DNA from: Puccinellia tenuiflora
Taxonomy: Eukaryota > Streptophyta > Magnoliopsida > Poales > Poaceae
Assembly: GCA_012064385.1 (NCBI GenBank)
Contig: QRDG01000135.1
Span: forward strand, 372,669 to 436,668
DNA: 64,000 bases
Reading direction: 5' to 3'
Below are positions 45,601 through 57,534 of the stretch, one piece after another (positions within the stretch are counted from its first letter, which is position 1; every line of letters starts with the position of its first letter). The notes beneath the pieces are model-generated. The model was not told where the DNA came from. It worked only from the letters and a program-made list of their open reading frames with translations, and did not search any database. A program made the position numbers and the translations under genes.

Positions 45601-45936
45601 TGGCCTGAGTCTGAAACATTGCCTTCAGATCATTGATCATCTGATGAACGCCATGGTGCTCAAAACGTTTTTGGAGCTTTGGTCCTAAGCCATACAACAG
45701 ACCGCACTTAACTATCTCGTGGTCCTCAGAACGGGCTGCCCAGACGTTCCTAACGTCTTCAGCCGCATTGCTGCAGGGGGGTCACCTAGCGGTGCATCTA
45801 GGACATACAGTTTCTTGGCAGCAGTGAGGATAATCTTCAGATTCATGAACCAATCTGAGAAATTGCTTCCATCGTCTTTCAGCTTGTCTTTCTCTAGGAA
45901 CGCGTTAAAATTCATATTGATGTTGGGAAGGGCCAT

Positions 45937-47185
45937 TGATCTACAACATTATTTGCAAAAGGTGTTAAGACTAGGTTCATGATATTTTGTTCGTGTTAAT
46001 CTAAATTACTTAAACGAACTCCCACTAAACTCAACATCTCTCTGGTTGTTTAGTGACACACGATCCAAATCCACTACACCACAACCGATCATCACGTGAG
46101 GTGGTGCAGCTTCAAAGGTGAACATCTCCATGTTGATCATATCGTCCATATGACTCGTGTTTAGCCTTTCGGCTCTTGTGTTCCGAGGCCATGTCTGTAC
46201 ATGCTAGGCTCGTCAAGGAAACCGTAGTATTTCCGCATGTGTAAACTGGCTTACACCCGTTGTATGTGAACGTAGAATCTATCACACCCGATCATCACGT
46301 GGTGCTTCAAAACGACGAACTTTGGCAACGGTGCATACTAGGGGAGAACACTTCTTGATATTAACGTGAGAGATCACCTTATCATGCTACCGTCGAGATC
46401 GTATCTAAGCAAAACCATAAGGTGCATAAAAGGATTAACATCACATGCAATTCATAATTTTGTGACATGGTATAGCCTTTTCTTGTGCCTTTGATCTCCA
46501 TCTCCAAAGCACCGGCATGATCTCCATCATCACCAGCTCGTGGCGCCACCACCATGATTGCCTCCACCAACTATTGCAACTACTACTATGGCTACCTTAG
46601 CAATAAAGTAAAGCAATTACATGGCGTTTAAAGTGACACGCAGGTCATACAATAAATATGAGACAACCATAAGGCTCCTGCCGGTTGCCGTACTCATCGA
46701 CATGCAAGTCGTGAAAATTACAAAACATGATCATTGCATACATCACATAATCACATCTTGGGCCATACCACATCACAAACCCTACAAAAACAAGTTAGAC
46801 ATCCTCTACTTTGTTTATGCAATTTTTACGTGGCTTCTAATGGATCATTAGATGGAACCGGTCTAATCTACGCAAAGCCACAATGGTGATAAAATAGTTG
46901 CTTATTTACTCATCCTTTTGAAAGGCCTTCCATTGAAAATTGCAACTTCACTAGAGCAAGAGAAACAGACACCCGCCAGCCACTTATGCAATACAAGTTG
47001 CATGTTAGTCGTGGAACCGGTCTCTCGTGCGTGGACGAGTAAGGTTGGTCCGGGCCGCTTCAATCTCACAATACCGCAAAGATGCAAAGTGCACGCTAGA
47101 AGGTAGCAACATAAAATATCAACGCCCACAACACTTGTGTCTAATCGCACCAACATCTACGAATAGATCTAGGCTCTGATACCAC
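45937..47185 (-). other. Copia 5' leader with primer-binding site
   Basis: Non-coding stretch between gag and the 5' LTR. TGGTATCAGAGCC (minus strand, 47172-47184) directly after the LTR end is the classic initiator-methionine tRNA primer site. Confidence 0.85.
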
Positions 47186-48905
47186 TGAAGGGTCGCAGCA
47201 TAGAAAACAAAAAAAATCCTACGCAAAGAAGGCGGAATAAACCCAACACGAGATCTGATCTACGAGAGGTTGGTAGCAAGAAGGAGATCGAATCTCACCA
47301 TCGAAGAAAACCGTGAGCGTTTTGTCGAGGCAGGGGTTGGCTAGTCGATGCCCGCAACTAGACTCGTCAAGTCACGAGGAGATGTATTATCCAAGCGCCG
47401 CACGAGCAATGCCTCCGAGAGATCCACACGTATGGCTCGATGAAGACTCCACGTTCTTGATCCCGCAAGAGTTGGTGGAGACGCTCGCGAGATCAGCAGC
47501 ACGACGACGGTGGCGTGGTGGATATGGTGGAGATCCGACAGGGCTTCGCCAAGCGGTTGTTGGGGAGAGAGGAGGAGGAGGTGGTGCGGCTTGGGAGAGG
47601 AGGGGGGCCGGCGGCTAGGGCACCTTGGGGTGGAGCACCTATGTGCGGCAGCCCTCCCCTGCCCCCTCCTTATATAGGAGGCCAGGGGGCTGCGCCCCAC
47701 CCCCTTCTAGGGCCGGCGGCTAGGGGAGGCTTGGCCCCCAAGCCAGCCGCCCTAGGGTTAGGGTTTGGCTGGCCGGCCGGCCCCCCCCTCTTGGGCTTCA
47801 AGCCCTTGCCCGCATGGGCCCTTTAGGGCATGGTGCGGCTGCCCGTGATGCCAGTCCACCACCCCTTTAATTCCATGTGGGCCCCATACTCCTATGGGCC
47901 CACCTTCTAGACCCCTCTAGAACCTTCTAGAATATTCCGGTACTTTACCGATAAATTCCCGAACCTTTTTTAAACCTCCGGAAACCACTTTCCTTATATG
48001 AATCTTATTCTCCAGACCACTCCGGAACTCCTTGTGACATCCGGGATCCCATCTGAGACTCCGAATCAATATTCTTTCTCACCATCATTTATCTCGAGCC
48101 CTAACTACATCGAACGTTAAGTGTGTGACTCTGCGGGTTCGTGAATATGTCATATTAATAGGGGGACCGGGATGCCCATATTAATTCCTACATATTCGAC
48201 GAAGTACTTTACCAGTCGAACCACAATGTCCGGTATTCAATTAATCCATATATGATTCCTTTTGTTTCACGATATATTACTTGTCCGAGATTCAATCCAC
48301 CGATATCTCCATATCTGATTAATCTCGTTCCCGACAAGTTCTCTTTACTCGTTCCCATAGAATAGGATCCCTTATGACTAGCTACTTAGTCATATGCTTG
48401 CAAGCGTTTGGATACTATACTACCGAGAGGGCCCAGAGATATCTATCCAACTGTTGGACGAACAAATCCCAGTCTCGATTCATGCCACCCAACAACCTAT
48501 CATCGAAGAACCTGAAAGCCACCTTTATAATCACCCAGTTACGAAGTGACGTTTGATGTCCACAAAGCACTCCTCCGATAAGCGGGAGTAACATAATCTC
48601 ATGGTCTAAGGAAACTATATTTGACATCTATTTAATTTGAGTCTTGTCCATCATATCATCTCCCATGATACAAACTTCGTTTATCAAGTGATTCATAAAT
48701 CCATGATTAGGAAACGTCTAATCATCACTTTGATCAAACGAACTAGTCACAAGAGGAAAGACTAGGGACACATTACCGTTTATATTCCACACATGTATTT
48801 GTTTCCAATTAATACAATTCTAGCATGGATAATAAACATTTATCATGAACGGGAAATATGATAATTAATAATCATTATTATTGCCTCTTGGGCATATTCC
48901 CAACA
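47186..48905 (-). repeat. 5' LTR of the copia element
   Basis: 1,720 bp, TGTTGGGAATATGCCC at 48905 to CGACCCTTCA at 47186. Collinear with the left LTR apart from small indels and substitutions. Confidence 0.9.
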
Positions 48906-49057
48906 CTAAACGTCGCACTGAACCGGCCCTTGAGTGAAAAAACCAAAACGTCGAGAGCAAAATCGACTTTCCAATCATCCGCGATGGAAACACGCGACGG
49001 TATTGGAACGTCGCCTCATAAACGTTGCTGATCTCTAGATTTTTAGTAGTGTCATAA
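48906..49057. mobile_element. CACTA element terminus (remnant)
   Basis: The sequence ends ...ATTTTTAGTAGTG at 49057; its complement, CACTACTAAAAAT, is a typical CACTA terminal inverted repeat. Repeated AACGTCG words lie just inside, as in subterminal regions. The other end is lost at the copia border. Confidence 0.6.
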
Positions 49058-50726
49058 GTTATCTAAATGAGCCCCGATTCGTGTCTTAGAGACGCGACCG
49101 GATTACAATGATGTGACAATGGTTATTTAGTCCCTAGGATTGCAATATTGACTGGCATATTAATACGAGAAGTGGCTCCGATTATAATCCATTATATTGA
49201 ATGCTTTGTCTGAAAAGAAACTAGCGGAGAAAAGAAATAAAAAGGCTAACGACCTGCCACCACCACACCATCTGTCGTCGGATGGCCTTCTCCGGCGGCT
49301 AGGTGGGTTTGGGGGGGGGGGGTGGCGCTCTTAAGGTGGCAGCGGCGGGCTTTCGGAGTCACCAAGAGCAACCTAGCTGTAGTTTGGACTTGAATGTTCA
49401 GTGAGATAATTTATACTTGGTTGTCTTGTGAGGCCACTCGTCAGTGCTTTCTACAAAGCCCCAACTAGTTAACTAGATGTTCAGTTGGAATCTGGGAACA
49501 CTCTCTCGAAAGTGACTTCCGTCCTGCTTTATGAATAAAGCCACGCTGGCGAAATCGATACAGAGTGGTGGGAAAATCCCCATACAAATAGGTCAATCAA
49601 AAAACAACAAACGAGGTGGAGGCGAGCCACCAACTCGAAGTTGAACATGAAAACAGTAAAAGCCACACCATGTGATAAGCGACCTAGACTACTGGATACG
49701 CCGAAGACGAAGAAGCTTCACACCGGAGAATGTCACCAACGTGTTGCACCAAGATGAGAACCCGAGCTACACGGCGACACCCCCAAGAGAGTAATGACGT
49801 GATGCGCCACCGTCGTCGATCCCGTAGAGCGCGCTAGGGCTTTCACCCGAACGCAGTCAGGGCAAGGATCCACAGCAGCGCCCCAAAGACGGTAACAACA
49901 CCCGCATACGTCACTATTGCCAGCGCCAAAGCGCAGAGCTTTCGCTCGGATCCTTACGTGTGTGCTATCTTGACGGGCAGCACGAGGCTTCCAGAGCATG
50001 ACCAGGGCGTCATCGCCGCAACACTAACACCAGGACTTTCCACTATGAATCCCCTCGCCATCAACATGGACAAAGAGACGACCACCACCACTGCCATGCT
50101 ACCCGCCGACGGCAGCCATGCAACCTCTCCTTCCAGGACCGCCGCCCCGACATCCATGAACTCAAGCCTGTGTTGCGATATAAAGACCACCGCGAGACCG
50201 ACAGATCGGACGAGGGAGAACAGTGACAAAGCCAAACACCTGTGTTGCGACATAAAGACCACCGCGAGACCGACAGATCGGACGAGGGAGAACAGTGACA
50301 GAGCCAAATGGTTTGGCTCTAGTAGCAATTGGACAACGGTAGTGTAGCCCGCCTGGCTCGCACCCCGCAGCCATCGCAGCCCGATCAGAGCCACCTGGCC
50401 GGGTCAGGTCTCCGGCCGCCAGATGATGATATTTTTGGTGCTGCTTAATCAGCACACATGTTACATCCTTCTTCCATAACGGGTTAACATCCTCCTCCGA
50501 GGCTCCGAGCTTTTGACTATTTATGTAAACTACACCATTACTGGCCACTATCTCGATGATACTCCTACTATTTAATTATCAATCTACATGTACACTATAT
50601 ATGGAACTGACTTTAGAAGAGGACTTTTACATGATCGATCGTACAGTTGGAACATGCATAATTCAGTATGCAGCGGTTGATCAACACTTAAATTTCGTCA
50701 TGTATGCGAATAATTATGCCGATGAT
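49058..50726. other. Intergenic; possible retroposon-like GC-rich segment
   Basis: A poly(G) run lies at 49310-49322. From about 49520 to 50410 the sequence is GC-rich and starts with GCTTTATGAATAAAGC, like the complement of some plant LINE 3' ends, but I found no target duplication. No credible gene. Confidence 0.35.
50169..50312. repeat. 72-bp tandem duplication
   Basis: Two near-identical copies starting TGTGTTGCGA at 50169 and 50241, each containing ACCGACAGATCGGACGAGGG. Confidence 0.9.
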
Positions 50727-52326
50727 CTAGGCGGCGTTGATGATGCCAATGAGAGGTATGCCAACGGCGGTGACGACGAGCGTGGAGGGGGCGCCGAAGA
50801 CAACGTGGCTCCAGAAGGTGAGGTCGTGCGCGTTGCGCGGCACCCGGCGCGCCTGCTCGCACACGATGAGGTTCGCCGCCGACCCCAGCAGGGACAGGTT
50901 GCCTGCCACCGTGCTCACCCACGCCAGCAGTAGCCATGACCGTGTCACCGCCGCCGATGAGATCGTTGCCGCCGACGCCGCCACCTCGTCCCCCATCAGT
51001 AGCACTGCAACACATTTTCAACAGGTCTTGTCATGCAAACGGCACGTATGGCCCAAATTGCTTAATGCGTCCCGGCACACCCGAACAAACATACGCAACA
51101 CAAACAGCCAAAAGAAAAGGTTCAAGTGCAGTTTGAATCAATTCTGGTGTGTACGAAGTTACTGACCGGTTGGCACGTTGGAGGCGAGGTTGGAGAGGAG
51201 GAGGATGATGAGAGAGAGAACGGCGACGCCGCTGACATGGTTGATCTTGGAGTATGGCGCCATGACGTTCCAGATGGCGCCAGGGAGCCCCGTCTTGTTG
51301 AAGCCGCTCACCGTCACAAACATTCCCGTGAAGAACACCAGCAGAGAGTAGGACACCTTACCGAGGCAAGCCTCGGCGTCGCGGAAATCCACGACGATGA
51401 GGGCGACGGCGGTGGTGATGGCGGTCCACGACATGTTGAGCCCGAGCATGTAGGCCACCAGCATCCCGGCGGTCACGATGTACGCGAAGCTCTTGAGGAA
51501 CAGCCTCCGCTGCGGCTCCGAGCACTGCATGAACCACCGGTGCTTGGTGGAGATGCTCTCCGACATCACCGAGTCGTCGTCGTCGGCCGACAGCACCCTG
51601 GCAGGGCTCTTGAGCGTCGTGGCCGTCTGCGGGGACGGCCGGCGCCCCTCCTCGACGTCCGCCAACGATACCTCTTTCGCGGCGTCGGGGCTGATACTCC
51701 CGTCGAGGTCCTTCCAGTACATGCAGAGCAGCATGACCATGTTGACGGCCTATGCCGGCGAGCATGGCCGGCAGGATGCCCAGGAAGAAGCCCACGAAGG
51801 AGATCTTGCTGTTGAACGCGATGACCAGGTTCTGCGGGTTGCCGATGGGCGTAGCGCTGGAGCCGATGTTGGCGCTTGTGGCAAGTGCCAGGAGGAACGG
51901 CTTCGCCGGGAGGTTCCGCTCGGCGGCGAGCTCGAGCACGAACTCCGTGAGCACGACGCAGCAGGTGTCGTTGGTGAAGAGCGCGCTGGCGAGCGCGGTG
52001 ACGACGCAGACGCGGCACAGGAGGTCGCGGCCGCCCTGGCTCCGCCACGCAAGCAGGCGGCCCAGGTGGCCGAACATGCCGGCGCCCTTGAGGTAGCCGC
52101 CGACGACCATGGTGGCGAAGAGGAGGCCCAGGATGGGGAGGTCCACGGAGGCGTAGGCATCATCGGGGCTGATCACGTGGAAGCTCACCATCAGAGCCGC
52201 GCTCAGCAGGGCGCCCGCCGTGCGGCCGATCGGCAGGAACGGCACCGACGGGAACACCGCAAGCACCCAGAACACCCCGAACGCCGCCGAACCCAGCACC
52301 ACTTCGGACAGAGACGCCAGCGCCAT
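50727..52326 (-). pseudogene. Lsi2-like silicon efflux transporter with one inserted base
   Basis: Two exons: 52326-51167 and 51004-50727 (donor GTCAGT, acceptor TTGCAG). Corrected for one extra base they give 478 residues, close to rice Lsi2. N-terminal half: MALASLSEVVLGSAAFGVFW, the FTNDTCCVVLTEFVLELAAE pore region, and SANIGSSATPIGNPQNLVIA. C-terminal half: NMSWTAITTAVALIVVDF, SNLASNVPT and GNLSLLGSAANLIVCEQARR. These are the motifs of the ArsB/Lsi2 anion-proton antiporter family, plasma-membrane carriers exporting silicic acid in grasses. Near 51751 an extra T (plus strand, GGCCTATGCC) shifts the frame between GILPAMLAG and NMVMLLCMYW. The rest is intact, so this is either a recent null allele or a sequence error. 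Confidence 0.9.
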
Positions 52327-53536
52327 GGCTGATCGATCAACTTTAGTGACTCGATGATCGATCGCTAGCTGTGGGAATTGAGTAGAGATCGAGGCGACTC
52401 CCCCGGGGCTTAAGTACTCAGCGAGCTGCACGATTCTTACAAGAGGCACTAGCAAGCTAGCTGTACTGAAGTTACAAGGGTCTAATTAACACTGTCAGAC
52501 AAAAAATATCTGCACATATGTGCACGCACACTCACGAGTCACGAAGTGACAGAGCACAAATTAATCAGCTCATTCATCATACTCATCCAAAATGACGACC
52601 TGAAAAAAATCATACGCGCGCGTCCAAAGCAATTTTGCTGCAAACCGTTTCAAATCATTTGCCAATGCTCCCAAATCGTACAGTACATGAACTCATAATT
52701 TTGTTTCTTATAGCGATCTTCACCACGTGTAAGGCGTGCATGCCAAACGCGTCAACCCTCCGGCTCCATGTACTCCATACACGTGACAAATTGACATAAT
52801 TTGTCACGTAGTATGCAGGAACCCGTTGACCATGAACTGCTTCGGCGTAGACAACTATTTTTTAGTGGTAGGAAGTTGTTACGTGCGATAGCTAATAAAC
52901 GACAAAGTTAAGCATGATCAAATCAACGGGGACACGAGATTTTAACGTGAAAAACTCTTCCAACAAATAAGAGAAAAAACCACGAGCGCCAGCCAGCAAT
53001 ACTTCACTATATCGGAATGAGGTTACACAACGCTGAGATTTACAATGTGTGTCTTATCTCGTGCAGTGTGTGGCGGTTTACAAAATGTATTTATAGTGGT
53101 CCTGATCTAATCTAGATCGGTAACGATCCGTGTCTAGGAAGGTTACAACTCGTACCGTACCTCCCGGCGAGGCCTTTATATAAATTTGGATCATAATAAA
53201 ATAACAGAAGTATTGTTTGATGATTATACATGACCATTCAAGATACAAATGAGTTTCTTTCTTCAAAAAAAGAAAAGTAAGGATCATCAAGTTCACTCGA
53301 AAAATGACGTCCATTTTTAGATTTTTTCCTCTATCTAAAAGTGAAATAGAATAACCTGGCTGAGCATTAGCAGACTCTGACAGGGACAAACTGATCTGCG
53401 CATTGGGCAGACCAGGCTAGAGGCCTGGCCGTGGACCACTTAATACATGCAACCCAACTAGAAATCCATTGGAATATTTGAACCCCAAAAGTCTAGCCTG
53501 GAGCATTGGTCGAATATGACCAAAGTGTGGATAAAT
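52327..53536. other. Upstream region of the Lsi2-like gene; possible old LTR fragment
   Basis: Repeated GATCGATC words lie just upstream of the ATG. The part at 52900-53250 (AACGTGAAAAACTC, TTTATAGTGG) has the look of a decayed copia LTR, but no ends or duplication were found. Confidence 0.3.
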
Positions 53537-53920
53537 GGAGCTCGGGATACAAAAGGCTTTATTGTGAAAATCCTATTCTATTTTTTTCAAAACAATCTAA
53601 AAAAGAAATCCTAGATGTAGATAATGTTGAATTTTACAAATGTATAAAATCTCAACTAGAAATATTTTGTATTTTGGGTTGTGTAAAAAGAACAAAGTCT
53701 GACATTTGAAAATAGTGAACCATGCAAATTTTCAACCATTAGAAATCTGTCAGTTTTGTTATTTTTTGTAGCCTAGAACATGAATTATTTTGATTTGATA
53801 TTTTACACATTAATAGAGTACAAAATTCTGTACACCAGGATTTTCTCAGATTTTACTAAAATTTAAAGTATGATTTTTTTTTTTTTAAAAATAAAAGGCT
53901 CCATGAAGCTCGGGCGCCTC
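53537..53920. mobile_element. MITE-like element related to the one at 22036
   Basis: GGAGCTCGGG at 53537 and GAAGCTCGGGCGCC near 53905 mark the ends. The AT-rich body shares collinear words (AATCCTAGATGTA, GGGTTGTGTAAAAA, GATTTTCTCAGATTTT) with the element at 22036-22420. No coding. Confidence 0.45.
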
Positions 53921-54169
53921 CAATTATGGTTTCCGAGGATGACCAGCGCTATATTGTATATACTCCTACAAAGCCTTATAAATTATCAAGACCACTAATC
54001 CAATACGGGAATGCAGAAGTTAAGCATCCACAACGGCCGCACGGTCGTGCCGTCACCGCCACAGCCGACCTACCTACCATCTTAACTGAGCGAGACCGGC
54101 CGCGACGGCCTCAGTTCCGCACAAAGCCACTCCGTCCTGAGCACGCTCAAGCCTTTCGTGCATGCAACA

Positions 54170-54390
54170 TGTTAAATATATAGGCTAGCCATTTTCATCA
54201 GTTTGGACTTCTGCTTCAGTTGGCTAGCATATCAATTCGATATGGTATCAGAGCCAAGAGGTCTGAAGGTTAAGACCCGGCTTATGCACTATTAAATATA
54301 AAATAGTTGCGGCCTTTCATCGATCTTACGTCTGAGGGTCTTTCTTGTTCGAACTTTTGGTTCAGTTGGCTAACGCATCAATTCAATACA
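54170..54390 (+). mobile_element. TRIM-type miniature LTR retrotransposon (221 bp)
   Basis: Starts TGTTAAATATATAGG and ends CAATACA, flanked by the direct repeat GCAACA (54164-54169 and 54391-54396). A primer-binding site TGGTATCAGAGCC lies at 54243-54255, directly after a left terminal repeat (54170-54242). The right terminal repeat (about 54288-54390) shares its start (TTAAATATA) and its end (TTCAGTTGGCTA...ATCAATTC). No coding capacity, as expected for TRIM/SMART elements. Confidence 0.7.
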
Positions 54391-54396
54391 GCAACA

Positions 54397-55283
54397 CACA
54401 CTAGGCTTCTGCTTTAGAACAGATGGATGCATAATAGGCTTCTGCTTTGGAACAGATGGATGTATAATAGGTTTAGAACAGATGACCTTATCTCTAATTT
54501 TACAAGAGAGCAGTTCGTTGTTGTTAATAACCACCAGTTGTCAGGAATCTCACTACATGAATATAATACACTAGAGAGGTTTTCCAATGCGAGATAAATA
54601 TAATCTCACCAGTTGTCAATTAACTATATTACTTGAACTCAACTTTTATCTGAACTGAGGTCTATGATATAAGATATTATAGAAGGGGTTCATCAAATTG
54701 ACTTGCTTAAGTTATTGCTCTTCTAGATCTGATGGTGCCTTCTTGCTATTTAGACACGTAGTCTTATTTTTCAATGCAAGTTAAATGTATCAGTCACACA
54801 ACTTGCTTACATGGATAGATTTCCCATGTTTACCTTTTACATCTCTGTTTTTATCTGTGGTTGAACTGTAGATCAATATTAGTTAGTAAAGTCCAGCAAT
54901 GTACTGTAGTCTGTAGCATATATTCTGATTGCGTTCTTGTTATTACGTATTCAAGGTTATTATGTGATTTGTCATGAGTATCTTCTTCATTACTTCACGG
55001 ACCTGATATATTTCTGTAGGATGGAAAACCAGTCAAGCTATCAAAGGGTTGCTGGCAAGCCAACTACACAGAGGCTTGAATCAAGACCCCAAGGCCAACT
55101 CGTGCTGATTAAGTTTTTTGTTCTTGTATGATTGTGTGCTCAGCCTTGAAGTGTGTTCTTAGTAGATTAAGTGTCAAATATATTTTGAAACCGCTACATT
55201 CTTTAGTCTGAAGTAAAACACTTAAGACACATTTGTTTAGAATTTGTATGCAATTCTTTAGTCTGAGTTAATGCCTCATATTG
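54397..55283. other. Intergenic with a short duplication
   Basis: TAGGCTTCTGCTTT.GAACAGA occurs twice (about 54402 and 54436). Otherwise AT-rich and no gene recognised. Confidence 0.5.
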
Positions 55284-55551
55284 AAGTTCAATTAGTGGCA
55301 CTTTGACAAAGTGCCACTAATTGGTTTTGGGGGCACTTTGACAAAGTGCCACTAATGACCTATTGGGGCACTTTGACAAAGTGCCTCAATAGGTAATGAC
55401 CTATTGGGGAACTTTGGAGAAGTGCCACAAAAGCTTTTAGTGGCACAAGCAAATGTGGCACTTCTCCCAAGTGCCACAATAGGTCATTAGTGGCACTTAG
55501 ACCCCATTTAGTGGCACTTTGAAGTGCCTCTATATATCAGCCGTGTTGTAG
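55284..55551. mobile_element. CACTA-like subterminal region with palindromic repeats
   Basis: At least six copies of GTGGCACTT or its complement; several form exact palindromes such as GGCACTTTGACAAAGTGCC. The block ends GTTGTAGTG at 55551, complement CACTACAAC, a CACTA-type terminus. The opposite terminus was not found. Confidence 0.5.
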
Positions 55552-55935
55552 TGACACAACATATCTTGGTAGCATTCTACTCGCGTGTGTACTTAAAATG
55601 TGTAGAGCAATTCTCATTTTGATCAATATGATCTTCTTTATTTAAGTACATAAAAATTTGCTCCTTTTCTTATTGTCTTGTGGGTTTAAGCATTGCAGCT
55701 TAAAATTTAATTTCACAACGCCAATGAAGCATTTGTGGTCTACTTTGGTTATAGTGTTGTGCTATGTGGAGTAGTGAGGGCTGCTTATAATTCTTCATAG
55801 ATCTTTGCCATTACGTAGTTTTAACCCTGGTCATACCGAAATCCTCGCTCCGCAACTGACTTTCCTCTTCCTGATCACGTCGAATGAAAACCGAGTAGGC
55901 AAAATCAACACAGACGGATAATGTGAAATTATTGT

Positions 55936-56031
55936 TGCGATGTTTTCGAGAATCACACATGAGAAGTTCGTTTAACCGTGTGCTGCGATGTTTTCGAGAA
56001 TTGCGCATGAGAAGTTTGCTTAACCGTGTGC
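55936..56031. repeat. 48-bp tandem duplication
   Basis: Two copies beginning TGCGATGTTTTCGAGAAT at 55936 and 55984. Confidence 0.9.
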
Positions 56032-57534
56032 AATAGTGTTTGAACTTAACAAACCATGTTTGATGGTTTAGACTTCACATGCGCCTTGAGCATCCACATA
56101 CGGTTTATAAATTGTAATGGCACGGTGCAAACAAATCATTCCATCCACGTGTGCTTAGAGGGAGCAAATCCTCTCGCCCGTGCCGAGAGACAAGCCTCGT
56201 CAACGATCGAAAAACAGCACACGAGTTCCCAACCATCTTAATTATAGCTTCCACTCCCTTTTCTTCTTCGCCATCCTAATTTTCTTCGATTTTCTTTCTA
56301 GTTGTTCAAATTCAAACACCTGCAAGACCTGGATGTTCTGAATCATCAGCCTGCAACCACTGCGTCGCTATATCTGAGATTATACGCGAAAAGGACAGCT
56401 CAGACAACGTTAACCACTTGCGCCATGTTGGGAACACTGATGTGCTCCTTGGACTTGTGTGCTATCCGGATTCAGGAAACATGAAAGACTATGTTTATGC
56501 ATAGCTTGTGATCTCTTTGCTACAGACGAATTATTGCTACCAAAATCAGGGAAGTAGTCACAACGCACTGCTGCCTGCTGCGGTAAAAATGGGGCACTCT
56601 CGGATCTCATCCGCGATCTCTTATCCTGGCCTCGCTCACAACTGACAGGTGCACGCCACGATAGTCACAAAAGCAGGATGTTTTGTTTCCCCTTGATCGG
56701 TCGATGGAACAGTATGATTTTTTTGGATTCTGGCAGGAAATAATTTAAACTATCGATCGACATTGAAAGTCTTGCGTCCAAACCTCTACCTAGACTCTCC
56801 CTCCTGATGTCGTCGATGGCTGCCTAGGTCGATCGGAAAAAAAAAGGCGTCAAAACTGAACATTTTACTTGATTAGCTAAGTGAGTGAGCTAGTGAGCGC
56901 GAGCGATGATCTGGTTATAATACTAGGTGCGTGCAAACAAGCCATATGTTGCTTTTTCGGGCACCTATTTTGCTTCCCGCCATTTTATGTTTTGCAAATT
57001 TGGTAGGAAAACGTAAAACGTTTTATATTAGGGAGAATCTACTTAAAAGCGACGCATATGCGTGTTTCCCGTGCGGCGCGTTGAGATTCACGCAAAACAT
57101 CCATCGCGTTGCCAGGTCACATGTTTGTCGTCGGGTCCACATAAACTGCTCTGGATTAACAGGCCGAACGCAACGGGTAATTAGCATGTGCATGCAGGCG
57201 CAGTGGAGTACCTCAGCGACTTCTCGTAGCTTTATGGGGAATAAACATGGACCCCAGAGTAGCACCCTTCAACGAATACCACATGAGCATACTTCAGATA
57301 TTTTGGCCTTTGGAAACCGGTCAACTTTTTACTGGATTGTTTTGTATGCAGAGCCGTGTCCTCCCTCCTACCACTTCTCTTTTTTGAGTGATGCTCTCTA
57401 TGTGTATGTGTATGATTCACACCATATTTAAAGCCTAGCACGTATCTTTCTTGGTAATTAGTTTATTTAAAATAAGGTAGCCACTTGTTGTATAGCAAAT
57501 GTATTCATTTCTGCAACTACATAATTTATGTGTG
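56032..57534. other. Intergenic, nothing recognised
   Basis: Short frames only; the longest (plus, 56931-57431) has no domain. Confidence 0.5.

Larger units (their letters stand above)
40637..45936 (-). pseudogene. Copia gag-pol, frameshifted and interrupted
   Basis: Gag starts at 45936 (MALPNINMNFNAFLEKDKL). It shifts frame in about 45775-45700 and continues to a zinc knuckle CFYCKGTGHWKRNC near 45190. Protease motif WVFDTGS lies near 45055. Integrase has the HHCC finger (HCRLGH...CEPC near 44620-44520) and IHTDVCGP, FTDD and ERRNRT motifs. A frameshift near 43660-43570 separates integrase from RT, and another lies near 43060 inside RT; the catalytic YVDDILLIGND is at about 42930. A solo LTR at 41344-42668 splits RT, and RNase H (SSTEAEYAAAS near 40970) closes the gene at 40637. 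It cannot make a full polyprotein. Confidence 0.92.
38905..48905 (-). mobile_element. Copia LTR retrotransposon, degenerate, minus strand
   Basis: Two LTRs (38905-40603 and 47186-48905) start, on the minus strand, TGTTGGGAATATGCCC. They enclose a primer-binding site, gag, protease, integrase, RT and RNase H in copia order. The flanks are not duplicated: TTTTC on the left (gypsy internal sequence) and CTAAA on the right (CACTA-like sequence). The LTRs differ by roughly 2% over the segment I compared. A solo LTR has landed in the RT/RNase H region. Confidence 0.92.

Noticed and set aside
49501..50410. A second full retroposon beside the Lsi2-like gene
   Set aside because: The left edge resembles a LINE 3' end, but no matching target duplication could be located on the right.
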